Source of the DNA: Cryptomeria japonica
Lineage: Eukaryota > Streptophyta > Pinopsida > Cupressales > Cupressaceae
DNA: 64,000 bases
NCBI RefSeq assembly: GCF_030272615.1
Contig: NC_081411.1
Location: 828,002,897 to 828,066,896 of the forward strand
Reading direction: 5' to 3'
Below, in pieces: positions 33,096 through 45,899 of the stretch. The notes under the pieces were generated by a model. That model saw nothing but the letters and a program-made list of their open reading frames with translations. It was not told the origin of the DNA and searched no databases. The stretch's first letter is position 1, and each line of letters opens with the position of its first letter. Made by a program: the position numbers and the translations under genes.

Positions 33096-34889
33096 AACAT
33101 GGCAAGTTGAGGTGGAATCATACTCATCTTCAACCAATCATCTTTTTTCAAGTCAACACATCCTAATACATTGAACCCAATTCATCCAAGAGAGGAGCAG
33201 GTGACACATGACGCTTAATCAAATAGTATTTTATGTACGTAACCTCAATTCCTATTGGTTAGAACTCAACGAACATGTGTCCTAACTAATGTGATTTTCT
33301 CACTCGCCAAGAAGGACTTTGTTGCAACAAAACCTAACTAGGGTTTTATTGTTAAATCTCAACCATTGATTCAAGAATCAATCCTAGCCTTTGAAATGTA
33401 AGTAGCTATCTATGCATGGCTCAATGCTCTCATTTGTAAAGGATAATAGTTAATAATTGATTAATAGTTAGTAGTCAAATAGACATTAGATAGCAAGTAG
33501 CTAGAGTAGAGTAGGAGGAAAATAGACTATTGCCAAATCTCGTTGTAATAAACATACTTTCTTCATTGAAGTTGTGGTGGATTTTGGTTTGTTATTTCAA
33601 CTTGCTACATGGTCTCTACTTCTCATAGCGTAGATCTTAATTAGATGAATGGAAGATCTTATCGTTGATGAATGGTGAACCTATGTTCATACCACTTGGA
33701 GTTTGTTGATTACAAATTACAATGTGTTGTTAAAGTGAACTTGATTAAAAGCTTAACTTAATCCATTGTATGCTCATTGTTCATAATGTTGGTGTGCATG
33801 GATGATATGAAAATCATTCGCTTATCCTTAGGAGATTGCGCCTTCCTTGTGTAGTTGTTCTTGCATGGTGAAGCAAAGCTTGGTTTGGTTGCACCTAATT
33901 AATGGTCATTTCTTATATTCTTAGGATTAGTATAGGGTTTCTAAACCCTTGTCTCTTTTTCCTTTTAGTTTCCAAACATTCAAATTAGTTTCCCATCTTC
34001 CAACAGAATTCATAAACATAAGTCCCCTTGTGATTCTAACAAAATCGCATCATTTCACTAGTCTATCCCAAGCAATTAAGTTGCATAGTTCACATTGTAA
34101 ACCTTGGAGTCATCTCATTTGATCACGTTGCATACAATATGAGGTTTCTTTGTTCAATAGAGGATAAAATACATTGATATTTTATTTTGTGTTCGAGTTA
34201 TCATAAAAAACATATCAATACTACCCCTTTTGGGTTATTCCTATTACCGACTCTCTCCTCTTTGCTAAGTTATATCACACTTTACCATTTTCCTTTGTTT
34301 CAATCATTTCATGTTTCTCTCAATGCATTTCTTTCTTCTCGTGTTATTTTATTTTATTCTCTCTCCCTTTCTGCACAAATTGTGACAACAAAGTTTATGA
34401 ATTCTAAGAAGTTTATCTCATATGTGTATAAAAAGAAACATGGGTTTTGGATGCTATTAATCCTAACAGGTATCCATCTTTTTTATAGAGGTCTAATATT
34501 TTTCTCCAATCTATAACTTCTTGCAATCCTTTTAATAAAAACAAAAGAGATGATTGTAGGCTATATAAAACACCCATATCAACTTCTTTTAAGTTGAGCA
34601 TCCGTTATTGCCAATATTTGTTTAATGAATGGTAATTCATGAGAAATACCTAGATTTAGTTCATGAGCTTCTTTCAACAAAAAGAAAAAAATATCATAAA
34701 TCCACTTGGCAGATTACTATACCCTCTTTCATTTAAATTAAGAGATATTTGATTCTTAAAAAAATTAATATTCATCGTGAGCTGGATTCAACAATGAGAG
34801 GAAAATGAAACTCTACAAAGATTGCACCAATAGATCCCAATATGGAGCAATGCCAAGACAAATCAAAACAAACCAAAACTTGAAGCAAA
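33096..34889. other. AT-rich noncoding DNA
   Basis: No gene is supported. The plus-strand frame at 34187-34516 (109 codons) is T-rich, hydrophobic by composition only, and opens at a GTG-type start context; I do not call it. Confidence 0.4.
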
Positions 34890-35294
34890 CAAATTGAAAA
34901 CATCTTTTTGGTTGATGTGGATGCCAAAAGAAGATATGGACAAGAAGTACCTACAATTTATTAAGTCCTATAGCTTTTGGGGACAAAATCTCTATAATCA
35001 GGGAGCATGATATAAAATTCAAGCCACTCATATTGTAATCTTGTAGTTCCTAATGATAGAGTCGCTATGGGTACTAAAGTTATCAAGGAATACAAAAATC
35101 TAGTTTTGTACCAAAATTATTGGAAACAATTGAATGGTAGATTTGGAGTGCTTATGAGTGAAACAATAATACTTCAAAACATTTTTTTCAAGATTTGATC
35201 AAACTGCAAATATTAGGCAAGAGTGGAAACTAAATTTAGTGTAGATGCCACTTTCAATGAGGGACACACACTTTATTTTACCATGATAAAATGT
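34890..35294. repeat. Left half of the split duplicate block
   Basis: Matches 24920-25306 (AAGAAGTACCTACAATTTAT, GTCCTATAGCTTTTGGGGAC, CCATGATAAAATGT). The right half continues at 48016. Together they mark the target into which the copia element at 35295 was inserted. Confidence 0.75.
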
Positions 35295-35783
35295 TGTGAG
35301 AACTTGCCAAGATCTAGAGGCAATGGAAATCACAAATAAGAGAGAACAAAATGTGACAAGAATAAACTATATTCCTATCAATGATACAATTTGTGATCAA
35401 CTGGATCATCAAGATTTGTTGTTACATACAACGTAGGATAAGCTTGCTTATAAAGGCAAGGCTAAGAGACAAGAGAGCACACAATGATGACATGGGGCTC
35501 AATGAGATGCAAGGGTAGGTAGGGGTAGGTAGGAGAAATAGCAAAACATTCCACATGAGGTGGATCACCCACCAAGGGTGGAATTATCACTTCACAATAA
35601 GTGGATATGATAGAGTAACAACAAGATCACACCATATAAGGTGGAAATTCTCCTACATACACACTCCCAATGTAGCAGATCTCCCTAAGTGTCTCATATG
35701 CAAACTACAATGTTATGCATGTACCTAAGTAAACTTATGTAAAGTGTAATTATATCCAAGATGAATACATAATTACACCAGCA
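35295..35783 (-). repeat. 3' LTR of copia C
   Basis: 489 bp, reading TGTGAGAACTTGCCAAG at its left edge and AATTACACCAGCA at its right edge on the plus strand. It is adjacent to CCCCCCCTTAAG, the complement of the polypurine tract. The terminal TGTT of the other LTR is TGCT here. Confidence 0.92.
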
Positions 35784-36685
35784 CCCCCCCTTAAGTGCAA
35801 CTTAGGGGAATGCACTTAAGTCTACAATGCAACTAAGCAATGCAAGATGGGTCTCGGCTACAAGGCCATGTTAGGTACCAATGAACAAATGCAAATGCAA
35901 ATCAAACCAATGCAATCTCTCATAAAGTGAGGAAAGAGAGAAAAAACCAATGGGAAAAAACCCTCCCCCAAAAGAGAGATGAAAACTATACAAAGAACTC
36001 TCATAGAAGTATGTGAAGGACAAAACCCCATGCGAGGAAAGAGTCCCCCCCATATGAGAGAAGAAGAGAATTTGGGTAGCCCCCCCTTAATGTGAAATTT
36101 GCACCAATGGTAGAAGCTCGAAGATGAATGAAGAAACTACTCCATGAATGTTGAACAACACTCCTCCCCTTAGGAAGAAACAAAACCAAAGGTGTATCCA
36201 TGAAGTCTCCCCAATCATGAAGGGAAGATGTAGGAAAAAAAATCATGATGAATGAAGTCTCTGAAAACTGCTCAAGTGTCCCCATGTCAATGCTGAAAGT
36301 TACCCCCTCCAAAGGTGGTGAATTGCTGAAAAAGGCACTCCAAGATCTAGTGGAGATGAATGTAGAACAATATCCAAAGAGTCACATGTCTCCTCGAAAT
36401 ATAAAGAGACCTCCTCCAACTGTTGTACATAAGAATCCACAATCATGTCAACCTCGAAAGAATGATCATGTAGAGAATGAACAAGAGGGTCAGAGTGTTC
36501 CCTCGCAACAATTGAAGAAGGATCATTTTCATCAAAGAGAATATGAATATCATCAATGGTGTCTCCCAAATCTGCAATGTAGGACTCCACAAACAAACCT
36601 GCGATATCTATCAAGTAGGCATCCCAATGAACTAAAGTTGGAAGACAAAATATATCCTGTTGCATTGAATCACAAGAAGGCAAAA
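35784..36685 (-). other. Region between the protease remnant and the polypurine tract of copia C
   Basis: No integrase or RT motif can be found where they should be. Two opposing frames (36245-36697 plus, 36300-36683 minus) cover part of it. The minus frame is acidic (DTIDDIHILFDENDPSS) and may be an in-frame continuation of the gag-protease product. I do not recognise it. Confidence 0.4.
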
Positions 36686-38250
36686 TTATTGCACTAGCTG
36701 CATCATCGAGAGCAATAGGAGGAGATGAAACACAAGGCTCAAGAATGGGTCACATCCGAGAATCCCCAAGTTCAAGTACCCAAATTTCTCCTCGAAATTT
36801 GAATCATCACAAGAAGTGTGATCATATATAGAATCATCATGTGAAGAATCATCGTATGTAAAATCATCCCCATCAAAAAACTCTAAAAAGGAATATAACT
36901 GAGATGCATAATCCACCACCCCAGTCGCAATGATAGCTCTAATGTCCAAGTCTCTAATAAAAACTGACTCAGGTGTGAACTTCACAATTTTCTTTGTTGC
37001 CCCATGTGTGATTTGATAGAGGGAAAGGAGATTGTTTGTCAAATGGGGTACACACAAGACATCATTGAAGGAGTTATCCCCAATGGAAATAGTTCCTTTC
37101 CCAATCACATCCATGTATGTATGATTGCCCATCAAAATATGCGGCATGGTGCAAGGCTCAAATGTAGAAAACATAGATTGTGAAGATGCCATATGATGAG
37201 AAGCCCCTACATCTAGAAGCCATCTCCCTGAATCATGACATTTAGTAGCACAAAGAGATTTTACTTTTCTTGTCCCAAAAGAGTGAGTCTTCTAGCTTGT
37301 TGAGGCCATGAATGCTTACCCTTTCCCCTTTGATTGTGAGGAAGTGGAAGGTGATGAATCCTCCTTTTTGTAGGCATTAGGGAAATCAATGTTGTGCCTT
37401 TTGAAGATATGTATGAGCTCATCAATCTTCTTAGAATGACAATGATGCTCCTCATGACCAACCTTTTTACAATAGGCACAAGTAGGTCTTTCCTTCTTTG
37501 GTGAATTGTCCTTATTGGAAGAGGATGAATCCCTTTGCTGTGGAGAAGGTGGTGCTTTGTCCTTAGGCTTTGATTCATCTTTCTTCTTGTTTGAGTTGTC
37601 CTTTCCTTGAGTTCTTTTGTTCCCTTGAGTTGCCACTAATGCTTGTGACTTAGAAGTCTTAAGAATGCCCATTCTTATAAACTTAGTTTGCTCCATCATC
37701 AACATGTCAGTGAAAGCATCAAATGTAGGCTTTGTGTAGCTTGAACCCATTATCATCCTATGGGTTTGGAAACTAGAAACCAATGCTGCATATTATTGTG
37801 GAAGCTTTCCCATCAAATTGAAGATCAATTGAGTATCCTTCTTATCAATGCGACAATCCTTGAGTTGTGCCCTCAACTCTTTTGCCTTAGTGACATAATT
37901 GTGTATTGTATCTAAGTTATTGGGATCTAACATGGTGAGATCACTATCAATTTGATATCCCTTAATCTCATTAACTTGACCATACAAGTCTTGAAACTTT
38001 TGCCAAGCATCCTTAATTAAAGTACATTTCTCAATATGAAAGATGAGATGCTTTGATACATACTTTCTAACGTACCAATTGTCATAATGTTCTTAATGAG
38101 CCAATCCAATTGAACATTGGGATCAACCTTAAGATCAACGAGAGCAACAATAGTTCCATCAGTGTAATGAGTTAATCCTTTTTCCAAAAGTTTACTCCAT
38201 CCATCAATTTTCCAAGTAGCATAATTATGAGGAGTTAAGAGAGGAAACTT
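36686..38250 (-). pseudogene. Copia C gag-protease
   Basis: The gag N-terminus (FPLLTPHNYATWKIDGWSK, up to 38250) is cut by the nested element. It continues through an UBN2-type gag region (LDPNNLDTIHNYVTKAKELR-like) to the zinc knuckle C-A-Y-C-(X4)-H-(X4)-C near 37437-37481. Downstream is a protease segment LLDVGASHHM (37189-37219), where the usual DSG is DVG, then VLCVPHLTNNLLSL, the conserved end of the protease. After the hydrophobic tail the coding stops at 36686. Frameshifts separate 37793-37987 and 37316-37783. The product could at best package RNA. Confidence 0.8.
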
Positions 38251-39813
38251 TGTTGGCATTATGTGAACCGGTATGAGGACATGATGACATTGTATGTTGT
38301 CATTGATCTCAATATGCTGCAAATAAGAGAACCGGTATGTTACCAAGAACCGGTATATGTGAGAACCGGTATAATATGCTGCAGATCAGAGAACTGGTAC
38401 GTTACCAAGAACCGGTATATGTGAAAATAGGTATAGCATTGTGAACTGGTATATGTGTCAAAGTGAAGCGGTATGTTTGTTCCAAGTGAACCGACATGTG
38501 GTTATGGGAACCGGTACATAGAAGCTTTGTATAACTACCGGTTGGTAGTCTCAACTTCAGGGTTTCTGGTTGAAGTGTTTCAAGCCTGTATGACTCAACT
38601 GGTGACTTTGTGTGATGAGCTAGCATTGTAATGAAGAACAAATCGTGTTGCCATGTCAGCCTTGTACGCGTGAAGGATCTTGCATGAAGGAGATTGTTCC
38701 TATCTACATCGGGAATGTGCGAAGTCTGTAAACGGTGATAACGTGTGATGGGTTATCAGCCGCCATGAAATCGGTGGAAAACGAATGATGGAGAATGTCT
38801 TGAGATTGGTTCAAGACTGTTGCATTTAATGCAATATGCTCAATGGTCAGGATTGAACCGTTTGAATTGCTTAACCTTACAGGTTTTGGGTTTAGGGTTT
38901 ATGCTACCGACCTATCTGTTTCTTATAAGGTCAATGTTGTGTTTCATTCTAGAGTTGTTGGCAAAAGTTGTGTGTGTGTATTGAAGTGAAGAGATACGTG
39001 ATTCTTGCCAAACCAAATGAGATAAGAGGATTGATTCCTGCATTGTGTGTGTGCAGAAGAAAGGAACTTAAGCGGATCTGCATTGGCATTGAGTGTTATT
39101 ACCAGATCATTGTAATACCTGTTGATCTCTAACCACTTCAACAGTTGGGAAATCCCTTAACAGGGTAGCTTTAACCGGCTTACTGTAAATCCTTTGACAG
39201 GGTGACTCAAAACAATTGAGTTCTTGAAATCCTCTAACAAGGTAACCTTTAATAGGGTTTAACCCTTAACCGGGTATTCTAGCCATCCCTTAACCAGGTG
39301 ATCCCTAACAGGATCGGTTCCTAACATAACCTATTGTATCAGTCCTTAATCGGACAAGGCTCCTAATAGAGCGGACTTCTAAAGAGTTCAAAAATAGCTT
39401 GTGGGTATTCATCCCCACCGTGGTTTTTCCCAGTTGGGTTTCCATGTGAAAAATCTGTGTGTCATGTGTGATGTTTTCATGTGATGGTTCAGTGTCTTAT
39501 GTCTGACGGTAAATCATGTTGATCTAGTTGTTTATATATCTTTGATGATAGATTACCTTTTCATGCACTAGGGTGAAATTGAAATGAAGTGTTAGATTGT
39601 ATGAAAAGATAAGTGTCAACCGGTTTATGCTTTTCTCAGTTATTCTAGGTTTTGCCAGTTGTACTCTGTTTAAGACCGGTGTTAATGTTTGTTTGTCAAA
39701 GCACAATGTCTAGTGACAAACCAGTTTAGGATTGTGTTTTTGTCTGTACTAATTCACCCCCCCCCCCTCTCAGTACCGGTTTGGTACTATCCGTTCATCA
39801 TTGTGAGTTATCA
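38251..39813 (+). repeat. 5' LTR of copia B
   Basis: 1563 bp, TGTTGGCATTATGTGAACCG to GTGAGTTATCA. Its first 170 bases carry five AACCGGTAT words (38266-38417). The second half has a series of short imperfect repeats of the type CCCTTAAC(A/C)GGGTA and CCTAACAGG. A C-rich tract precedes the 3' end. Confidence 0.95.
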
Positions 39814-39814
39814 A

Positions 39815-39827
39815 TTGATATCAGTGT
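39815..39827 (+). other. Primer-binding site of copia B, degenerate
   Basis: TTGATATCAGTGT begins two bases after the LTR. It resembles the initiator-Met tRNA site TTGGTATCAGAGC with several changes. Confidence 0.7.
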
Positions 39828-39886
39828 GTCCTCCAGGTCCTCTGTGTTATAAGCTTAACCGCTTGAGGAAAAGATCCCAGTCTAAT

Positions 39887-42800
39887 GATGAAGAGGGAAG
39901 GTCCAAAATTCAAGAGATCAATTTCCGTATATGGAAAGACAGAATGAAGATATACATTAGAAGCATGGGTGCTCAACACTGGAGCTATGTTGAGAATGCC
40001 TATGTTGCCCCTACCGGTACTCTCACCGATGACCAAAAGAGAGAGATGCAGGAGAATGGGCAAGTCATGGAAGCCCTAATTAGTAGTTTATCTGACATTG
40101 GGTTTATTGATGTCCAAGATAAAGTAAATCCCAAATAAGTATGGGATACTCTTGAAAATATCTATGGCGGTGATGAACATGTAAAACAAGCTAAGGAAGA
40201 AAGCCTTAGAGGGAAGTTTGAAGACATGCGGATGGTTGAAGGAGAGACCATTCAACAGTATGGAATAAGAATCAAAACTGTTGTCGGAGATATCAAGAGT
40301 GGAGGTGGTAAAATAGAAGATTCCACTGTGGTAAGCAAAGTCCCGAGATCCTTATTACCGGTCTATGCAATAAGGGTTGCTGCTATTCAGAAGTTGAGAT
40401 CAATAGACAAGACTAAGGTATCCCTAGACTCCATCATTGCAAAGTTGACAGCCTATGAGCTAAATATTTTTGATGGCAGTGTTTAAAAGACCGAATCAAC
40501 TTTTAAAGCTTCTGCTATACTATCCATAAAAGGAAAAGAAGCAAGCACCAGTGGTGAACGAAGACAGAGTAGAGAAATGGATGACGAGGAGATTCTGATG
40601 GAATTTGAAGCTCTTCTTGCCAGGAAACTTCCTAAAGGAACCAGTAAATACAGAGGTAAGCTTCCTTTGAAATGCTTTTCTTGTAACCGGATAGGACATA
40701 TTGTTATAAACTGTCCTAATGGTGACAACAAGGACAAACTGGAAAGGTTCAAGAAATTCAAAGGAGGAAACTGGAGAAATTGTTTTATGGCAGATGATGA
40801 AGGTGTCACCTATGAGGAATCAAAAGATGAAGAGAATGAAGGCATTGTGTTTGTTGTAGTAAAGGAAGATGTGTCAGACAAGAAGGCTCTTGTCTCCCTC
40901 TTTGATAGTTCCAATGAATGGATTATTGATAGTGGTTGTTCTCACCATATGACTGGTGACCGGAGCAAGTTTCTATCTTTGGAAGAATATAATGGTGGTG
41001 TGGTTCGCTTTGGTAATGATGCACCATGTATGGTCAAAGGCAGAGGGTCTATCTCTTTGAATGGAAAGAGCAGTGTTGACAATGTGTATTGGGTTGATGG
41101 TCTCAGACACAACCTTTTGAGTGTTGCCCAGCTGAATGATAGTGGACTCACTCTGAAATTCAAAAATGGAGTATGCAGAATCAAAGGAAAGAGTGGTGAA
41201 GTGGTGGTTATCGGTATGCAGACCAAAGGTAATCTATTTCAGCTAAATGCAAATATAAGTACATGTCTTATGGCCAAATTTGATGATAGTTGGATATGGC
41301 ATAAGAGACTCGGCCATGTAAACTTTGATAACATTGTGAAGGCCAGTAAGATCAAGGCAGTTAGAGGGTTGCCGGTGCTGAGCAAATCGGAAAATACCTT
41401 GTGCAGAGAGTGTTAACTAGGGAAAATGTCTTCCTCAACCTTTAAAGGTAAACCTTTCACTGCTGACAATTTGCTTGATCTTGTGCATACTGATTTGTGT
41501 GGTCCTATGAAAACTAGGAGTGTGCAGGGTGATAGGTACTTCATGATTCTCACTGATGACTACTCAAAAATGATGTGGGTCACATTCTTGAAAGATAAGT
41601 CTGAAGCTTTTGTAAAGTTCAAAGCTTTCAGAGCATTAGTGGAGAAGGAAAGCGGTAAAAGGATCAAGTGTCTGAGAACTAATCAAGGAGGGGAATTCAC
41701 TTCCGGTGAATTCAACAAGTACTGTGAAGAACATGGCATCAAGAGGCAACTATCTGCCCCCCAGACTCCATAGCAGAATGGCCTAGCAGAGAGGAATAAC
41801 CAAACTGTGGTTGAAGCAACAAGAACAATGTTGATCCAAGGAAAGGTTGCTCACACCTTTTGGAGAGAAGCGGTGAGCACTGCAGTATACACAATGAACC
41901 AGGTACTCATCAAGAAAGGAAAAGATAAGACTCCTTATGAGTATTGGACCGGTAAGAATCCTGTAGTAAGCTACTTTAGAATGTTTGGTAGCAAATGTTA
42001 TATCAAGAGGAGTGAACATCAGAGTAAGTTCGATGCAAAATGTGATGAAGGAATATTCCTAGGATATTCCACCAAGAGCAAAGCTCTCAAATATTTCAAC
42101 AATAGGACTCAGAGAATTGTTGAAAGCATCAATGTTAGAGTTGATGAAAACTCTGGAAAACCTGAGGAAACCAACAGTAAGCAAGTAAGAGATAAACCGG
42201 TAGTAACCTTCTAGGAACCAGTTGCTAGTCAACCAAGTACTAGTAACAGTGTTCCTACACCAGTAGATGTAGATGCTGATACTGATGAAGATGAGGATGA
42301 AGAAGAAAAGCAAGAGGAATCTATCAAGACCATTCCTCGGTATGTCAAGCTGAATCATGATCCTAAGCAGATCATAGGAGATAAGGATGCAGGAATCCTT
42401 ACAAGAAGAAAGGTCACATAAAACTCATGTATGATATCTAAATTTGAGCCTAAATCATTCAAAGAGGCACATAAAGATGAAGATTGGATCAAGGCAATGG
42501 AGGAAGAACTTGACCAGATAGAGAAGAATGGCACATGGTCTTTGGTACCCAGACCGGAGCATAAAAATGTCATTGGTACCAAATGGGTTTTCAGAAATAA
42601 GCCGAATGAGGATGGCACAGTGATTAGAAACAAAGCCAGACGGGTGTGTAAAGGATATGCCCAAGAAGAAGGAGAAGACTATGGAGAAACCTTTGCTCCT
42701 GTAGCCAGATTGGAAGGAGTTCGTATGCTTCTTGCATATGCAGATTTTAAAGGATTCAAAGTATATCAAATGGATGTAAAATCTGCATTCCTAAATGGTG

Positions 42801-43981
42801 TACTTGAAGATGAGGTGTATATAGAGCAACCAAATGGCTTTGCCCTATTTGAAGACAATGACATGGTGTGTAGGCTACATAAAGCCTTATATGGTCTAAA
42901 GCAGGCACCTAGAGCATGGTATGAATGCCTGCACTCCCATCTTGTGAAGATTGGATTTGAGAGAACAAGCGAAGATAGCAATATCTACTTGAAATCTGAA
43001 GAAGACCAGATCCTGATCTGTGAGGTATTTGTTGATGACATTATCTTTGGTGGAGATGACAAGATGAGTCATGAGTTTTCTGATGAGATGAAGAAAGAGT
43101 TTGAGATGTCACTCATAGGGGAGATTAAGTTCTTCATTGGAATGCAGATTCAGCAGATGAAAGATGGAATCTTTATCACTCAATCCAAGTATGTCAAAGA
43201 GGTGTTGAAGACCTTTGGCATGGAAGATAGCAAACTGGTTGGTACATCGATGGTGACCGGTTGTAAACTATCCAAAGAGGATGACTCAGCCTTGGTTAAT
43301 GAGAAGGAATACCGATCAATGATTGGTAAGTTGCATTATGTAGTACATAGCAGACCAGACATTGCACATGTAGTTGGCATTACTGCAAGGTTCTAGAAAA
43401 GTCCAAGAGAATCCCACTTGGTTGCAGTCAAGCGGATTCTTAGGTATCTGAAGGGAACTATTGATTTTGGATTGTGGTATCCATACAACAAGGATTTCAA
43501 CTTGAAAGTATTCATAGATGTTGATTGGGCAGGTAATGTGGACGACCAGAAGAGCACAACCGGTGGTGCATTCTTTCTCGGTGGTAGACGAGTCTCATGG
43601 ATGAGTAAGAAGCAGAGTTGTATCTCTCAGTCTACAGTAGAAGTAGAGTATGTTGCAGCTTTCATGAACTGCACTTAGACAATCTGGATGAAGCATGTAC
43701 TAAATGGCTTCAAAGTTCATATATCTGAACCGGTAAGCATATTTTGTGATAACACAAGTGCTATCAATATTTCAAAGAATCCAGTTTTACATTCTAGAAC
43801 CAAGCACTTTGAGCTCAAGTATCATTTATTGAGGGAAAAGGTTCAGAACAAAGAGATTGCACTCGAACATGTTTCTAGTAAGGGGCAGTTAGCAGACGTA
43901 TTCACCAAGCCTCTCCCAAAGGCTAAATTTATGTACTTAAGAGGTGAATTAGGGGTGCTGCCCCTTCAGGAGGTAAACTAA
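39887..43981 (+). pseudogene. Copia B gag-pol, one frame with eight stops
   Basis: All domains lie in one frame to the stop at 43979-43981: gag (FRIWKDRMK; then VWDTLENIY), zinc knuckle CFSCNRIGHIVINC (40673-40714), protease WIIDSGCSHHM (Asp at 40928), integrase zinc region WHKRLGHVNF to LCREC, integrase core, RT (YQMDVKSAFLNG; LYGLKQAPRAWY; FVDD at 43028-43039) and RNase H (DNTSAINISKNPVLHSRTKH). Internal stops are TAA 40136, TAA 40484, TAA 41414, TAG 41771, TAG 42212, TAA 42419, TAG 43394 and TAG 43676; where the family consensus is clear (NPK-Q, CREC-Q-GK, TP-Q-QNG, CT-Q) each replaces Gln. The second integrase Asp reads Asn (TNQGGEF, AAT at 41681). No in-frame ATG is found at the expected gag start. 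Confidence 0.93.
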
Positions 43982-44237
43982 AAGTAAATGCTCCACATCA
44001 GTCAAGTATTACATAGTCAATTTTTTTTTTCAGGATTGATGTGTTGAAGGATGTTACTCCTCAAGGGGAGCAACATAATGGAACAAGGAAGCTTGTGCCT
44101 CCACTTTGGCAATGTTGTCAAAGGGGGAGAAGAAGTGAAGCGAAGACAAGATATCTGCAGAAAGTGGGGGAGATGTGAAGCGGATGTGAAGTGGAGAGAT
44201 ATCTTTGTATATTGCCATCAATGCCAAAGAGGGAGAT

Positions 44238-45783
44238 TGTTGGCATTATGTGAACCGGTATGAGGACATGATGACATTGTATGTTGTCATTGATGTCAAT
44301 ATGTTGCAGATCAGAGAACCGGTATGTTACCAAGAACCGATATAATATGCTTCAGATCAGAGAACCGATATGTTACCAAGAACCGGTATATGTGAGAACC
44401 GGTATAACATTGTGAACCGGTACATGTGTCAAAGTGAAGCAGTATGTTTGTTCTAGGTGAACCGGCATGTGGTTATGGGAATCGGTACATAGAAGCTTTG
44501 TATGACTACCGGTTGGTAGTCTCAACTTCAGGGTTTCTGGTTGAAGTGCTTCAAGCCTGTATGACTCAACTGGTGACTGTGTGTGATGAGCTAGCATTGT
44601 AACGAAGAACATATCATGTTGCCACATCATCCTTGTGCACGTGAAGGATCTTGCACGAAGGAGATTGTTCCTATCTACCTCGAGAATGTGTGAAGTCTGT
44701 AAACGATGATAACGCGTGATGGGTTATCAGCCGCCATGAAATCGATGGAAAACGAATGATGGAGAATGTCTTGAGATTGGTTCAAGACTATTGCATTTAA
44801 TGAAATATGCTCAACGGTCAAGATTGAATGTTTGAATTGCTTAACCTAACATGTTTTAAGTTTAGGGTTTATGCTACCGACCTATCTGTTTCCTATAAGG
44901 TCGATGTTGTGTTTCATTCTAGAGTTGTTGGCAAAAGTTGTGTGTGTGTGTATCCAAGTGAAGAGATACGTGATTCTTGCCAAACCATATGAGATAAGAG
45001 GATTGATTCCTGCATTGTGTGTGTGTAGAAGAAAGGAACTTAAGCGGATCTACATTGGCATTGAATGTTGTTACCAGATCATTGTAATACCTGTTGATCT
45101 CTAACCACTTCAACAGTTGGGAAATCCCTTAACAGGGTAGCTTTAACCGGCTTACTGTAAATCCTTTGACAGGGTGACTAAAAACAATTGAGTTCTTGAA
45201 ATCCTCTAACAAGGTAACCTTTAACAGGGTTTAACCCTTAACCGGGTATTCTAGCTATCCCTTAACCGGGTGATCCCTAACAGGATCGGTTCCTAACAAA
45301 ACCTATTGTATCAGTCCTTAACTAGACAAGGCTCCTAACAGAGTGGACTTCTAAAGAGTTCAAAAACAGCTTGTGGGTATTCATCCCCACCATGGTTTTT
45401 CCCAGTTGGGTTTCCACGTGAAAAATCTGTGTGTCATGTGTGATGTTTTCATGAGATGGTTTAGTGTCTTATGTCTGACGGTAAATCATGTTGATCTAGC
45501 TGTTTATATATCTTTGATGATAGATTACTTGTTCATGCACTAGGGTGAAATGGAAATGAAGTATTAGATTGTATGAAAAGATAAGTGTCAACCGGTTTAC
45601 GCTTGTCTCAGTTATTCTGGGTTTTGTCGTTCGTACTCTATTTAAGACCGGTGTTACTGTTTGTTTGTCAAAGCACAGTGTCTGGTGACAAACCGGTTTA
45701 GGATTGTGTTTTGGTCTGTACTGATTCACCCCCCCCCCCTCTCAGTACCGGTTTGGTACTATCCGTTCATCATTGAGTTATCA
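44238..45783 (+). repeat. 3' LTR of copia B
   Basis: 1546 bp, a close copy of the 5' LTR with scattered substitutions and the loss of about one AACCGGTATATGTGAG repeat near its start. It ends CATTGAGTTATCA. Confidence 0.95.
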
Positions 45784-45874
45784 AACTTAGGAGAACCTAT
45801 AGAAGAAAAAGGAAAGAAAATGAGAGCACAAAAGCACAAGAGACACCCCCCCAAATTCACATAATCAAAGTAAA

Positions 45875-45899
45875 CCCCCCCCCCCCCCCCCCCCCCCCC
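45875..45899 (+). repeat. C25 homopolymer
   Basis: 25 consecutive C between TAAA and GCGCCAAAA, followed by T12. The exact length may be a sequencing artefact. Confidence 0.9.

Larger units (their letters stand above)
38246..45788 (+). mobile_element. Full-length Ty1/copia element nested in copia C (copia B)
   Basis: Direct LTRs 38251-39813 and 44238-45783, a 5-bp target-site duplication AACTT at 38246-38250 and 45784-45788, a degenerate PBS after the 5' LTR, gag-pol in copia order and a purine tract (AAAGAGGGAGA) before the 3' LTR. It was inserted close to the start of copia C gag, in opposite orientation. The coding frame has stops but no frameshift, so it is younger than copia A. Confidence 0.96.

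Noticed and set aside
34187-34516. 109-codon plus-strand frame as a membrane protein
   Set aside because: The hydrophobicity follows from T-richness; no conserved motif, promoter or homologous copy is seen.
39887-43981. Reassigned stop codons (TAA/TAG read as Gln)
   Set aside because: The same window contains TGA stops, frameshifted relatives and lost catalytic residues; mutation by cytosine deamination explains the pattern without a new code.
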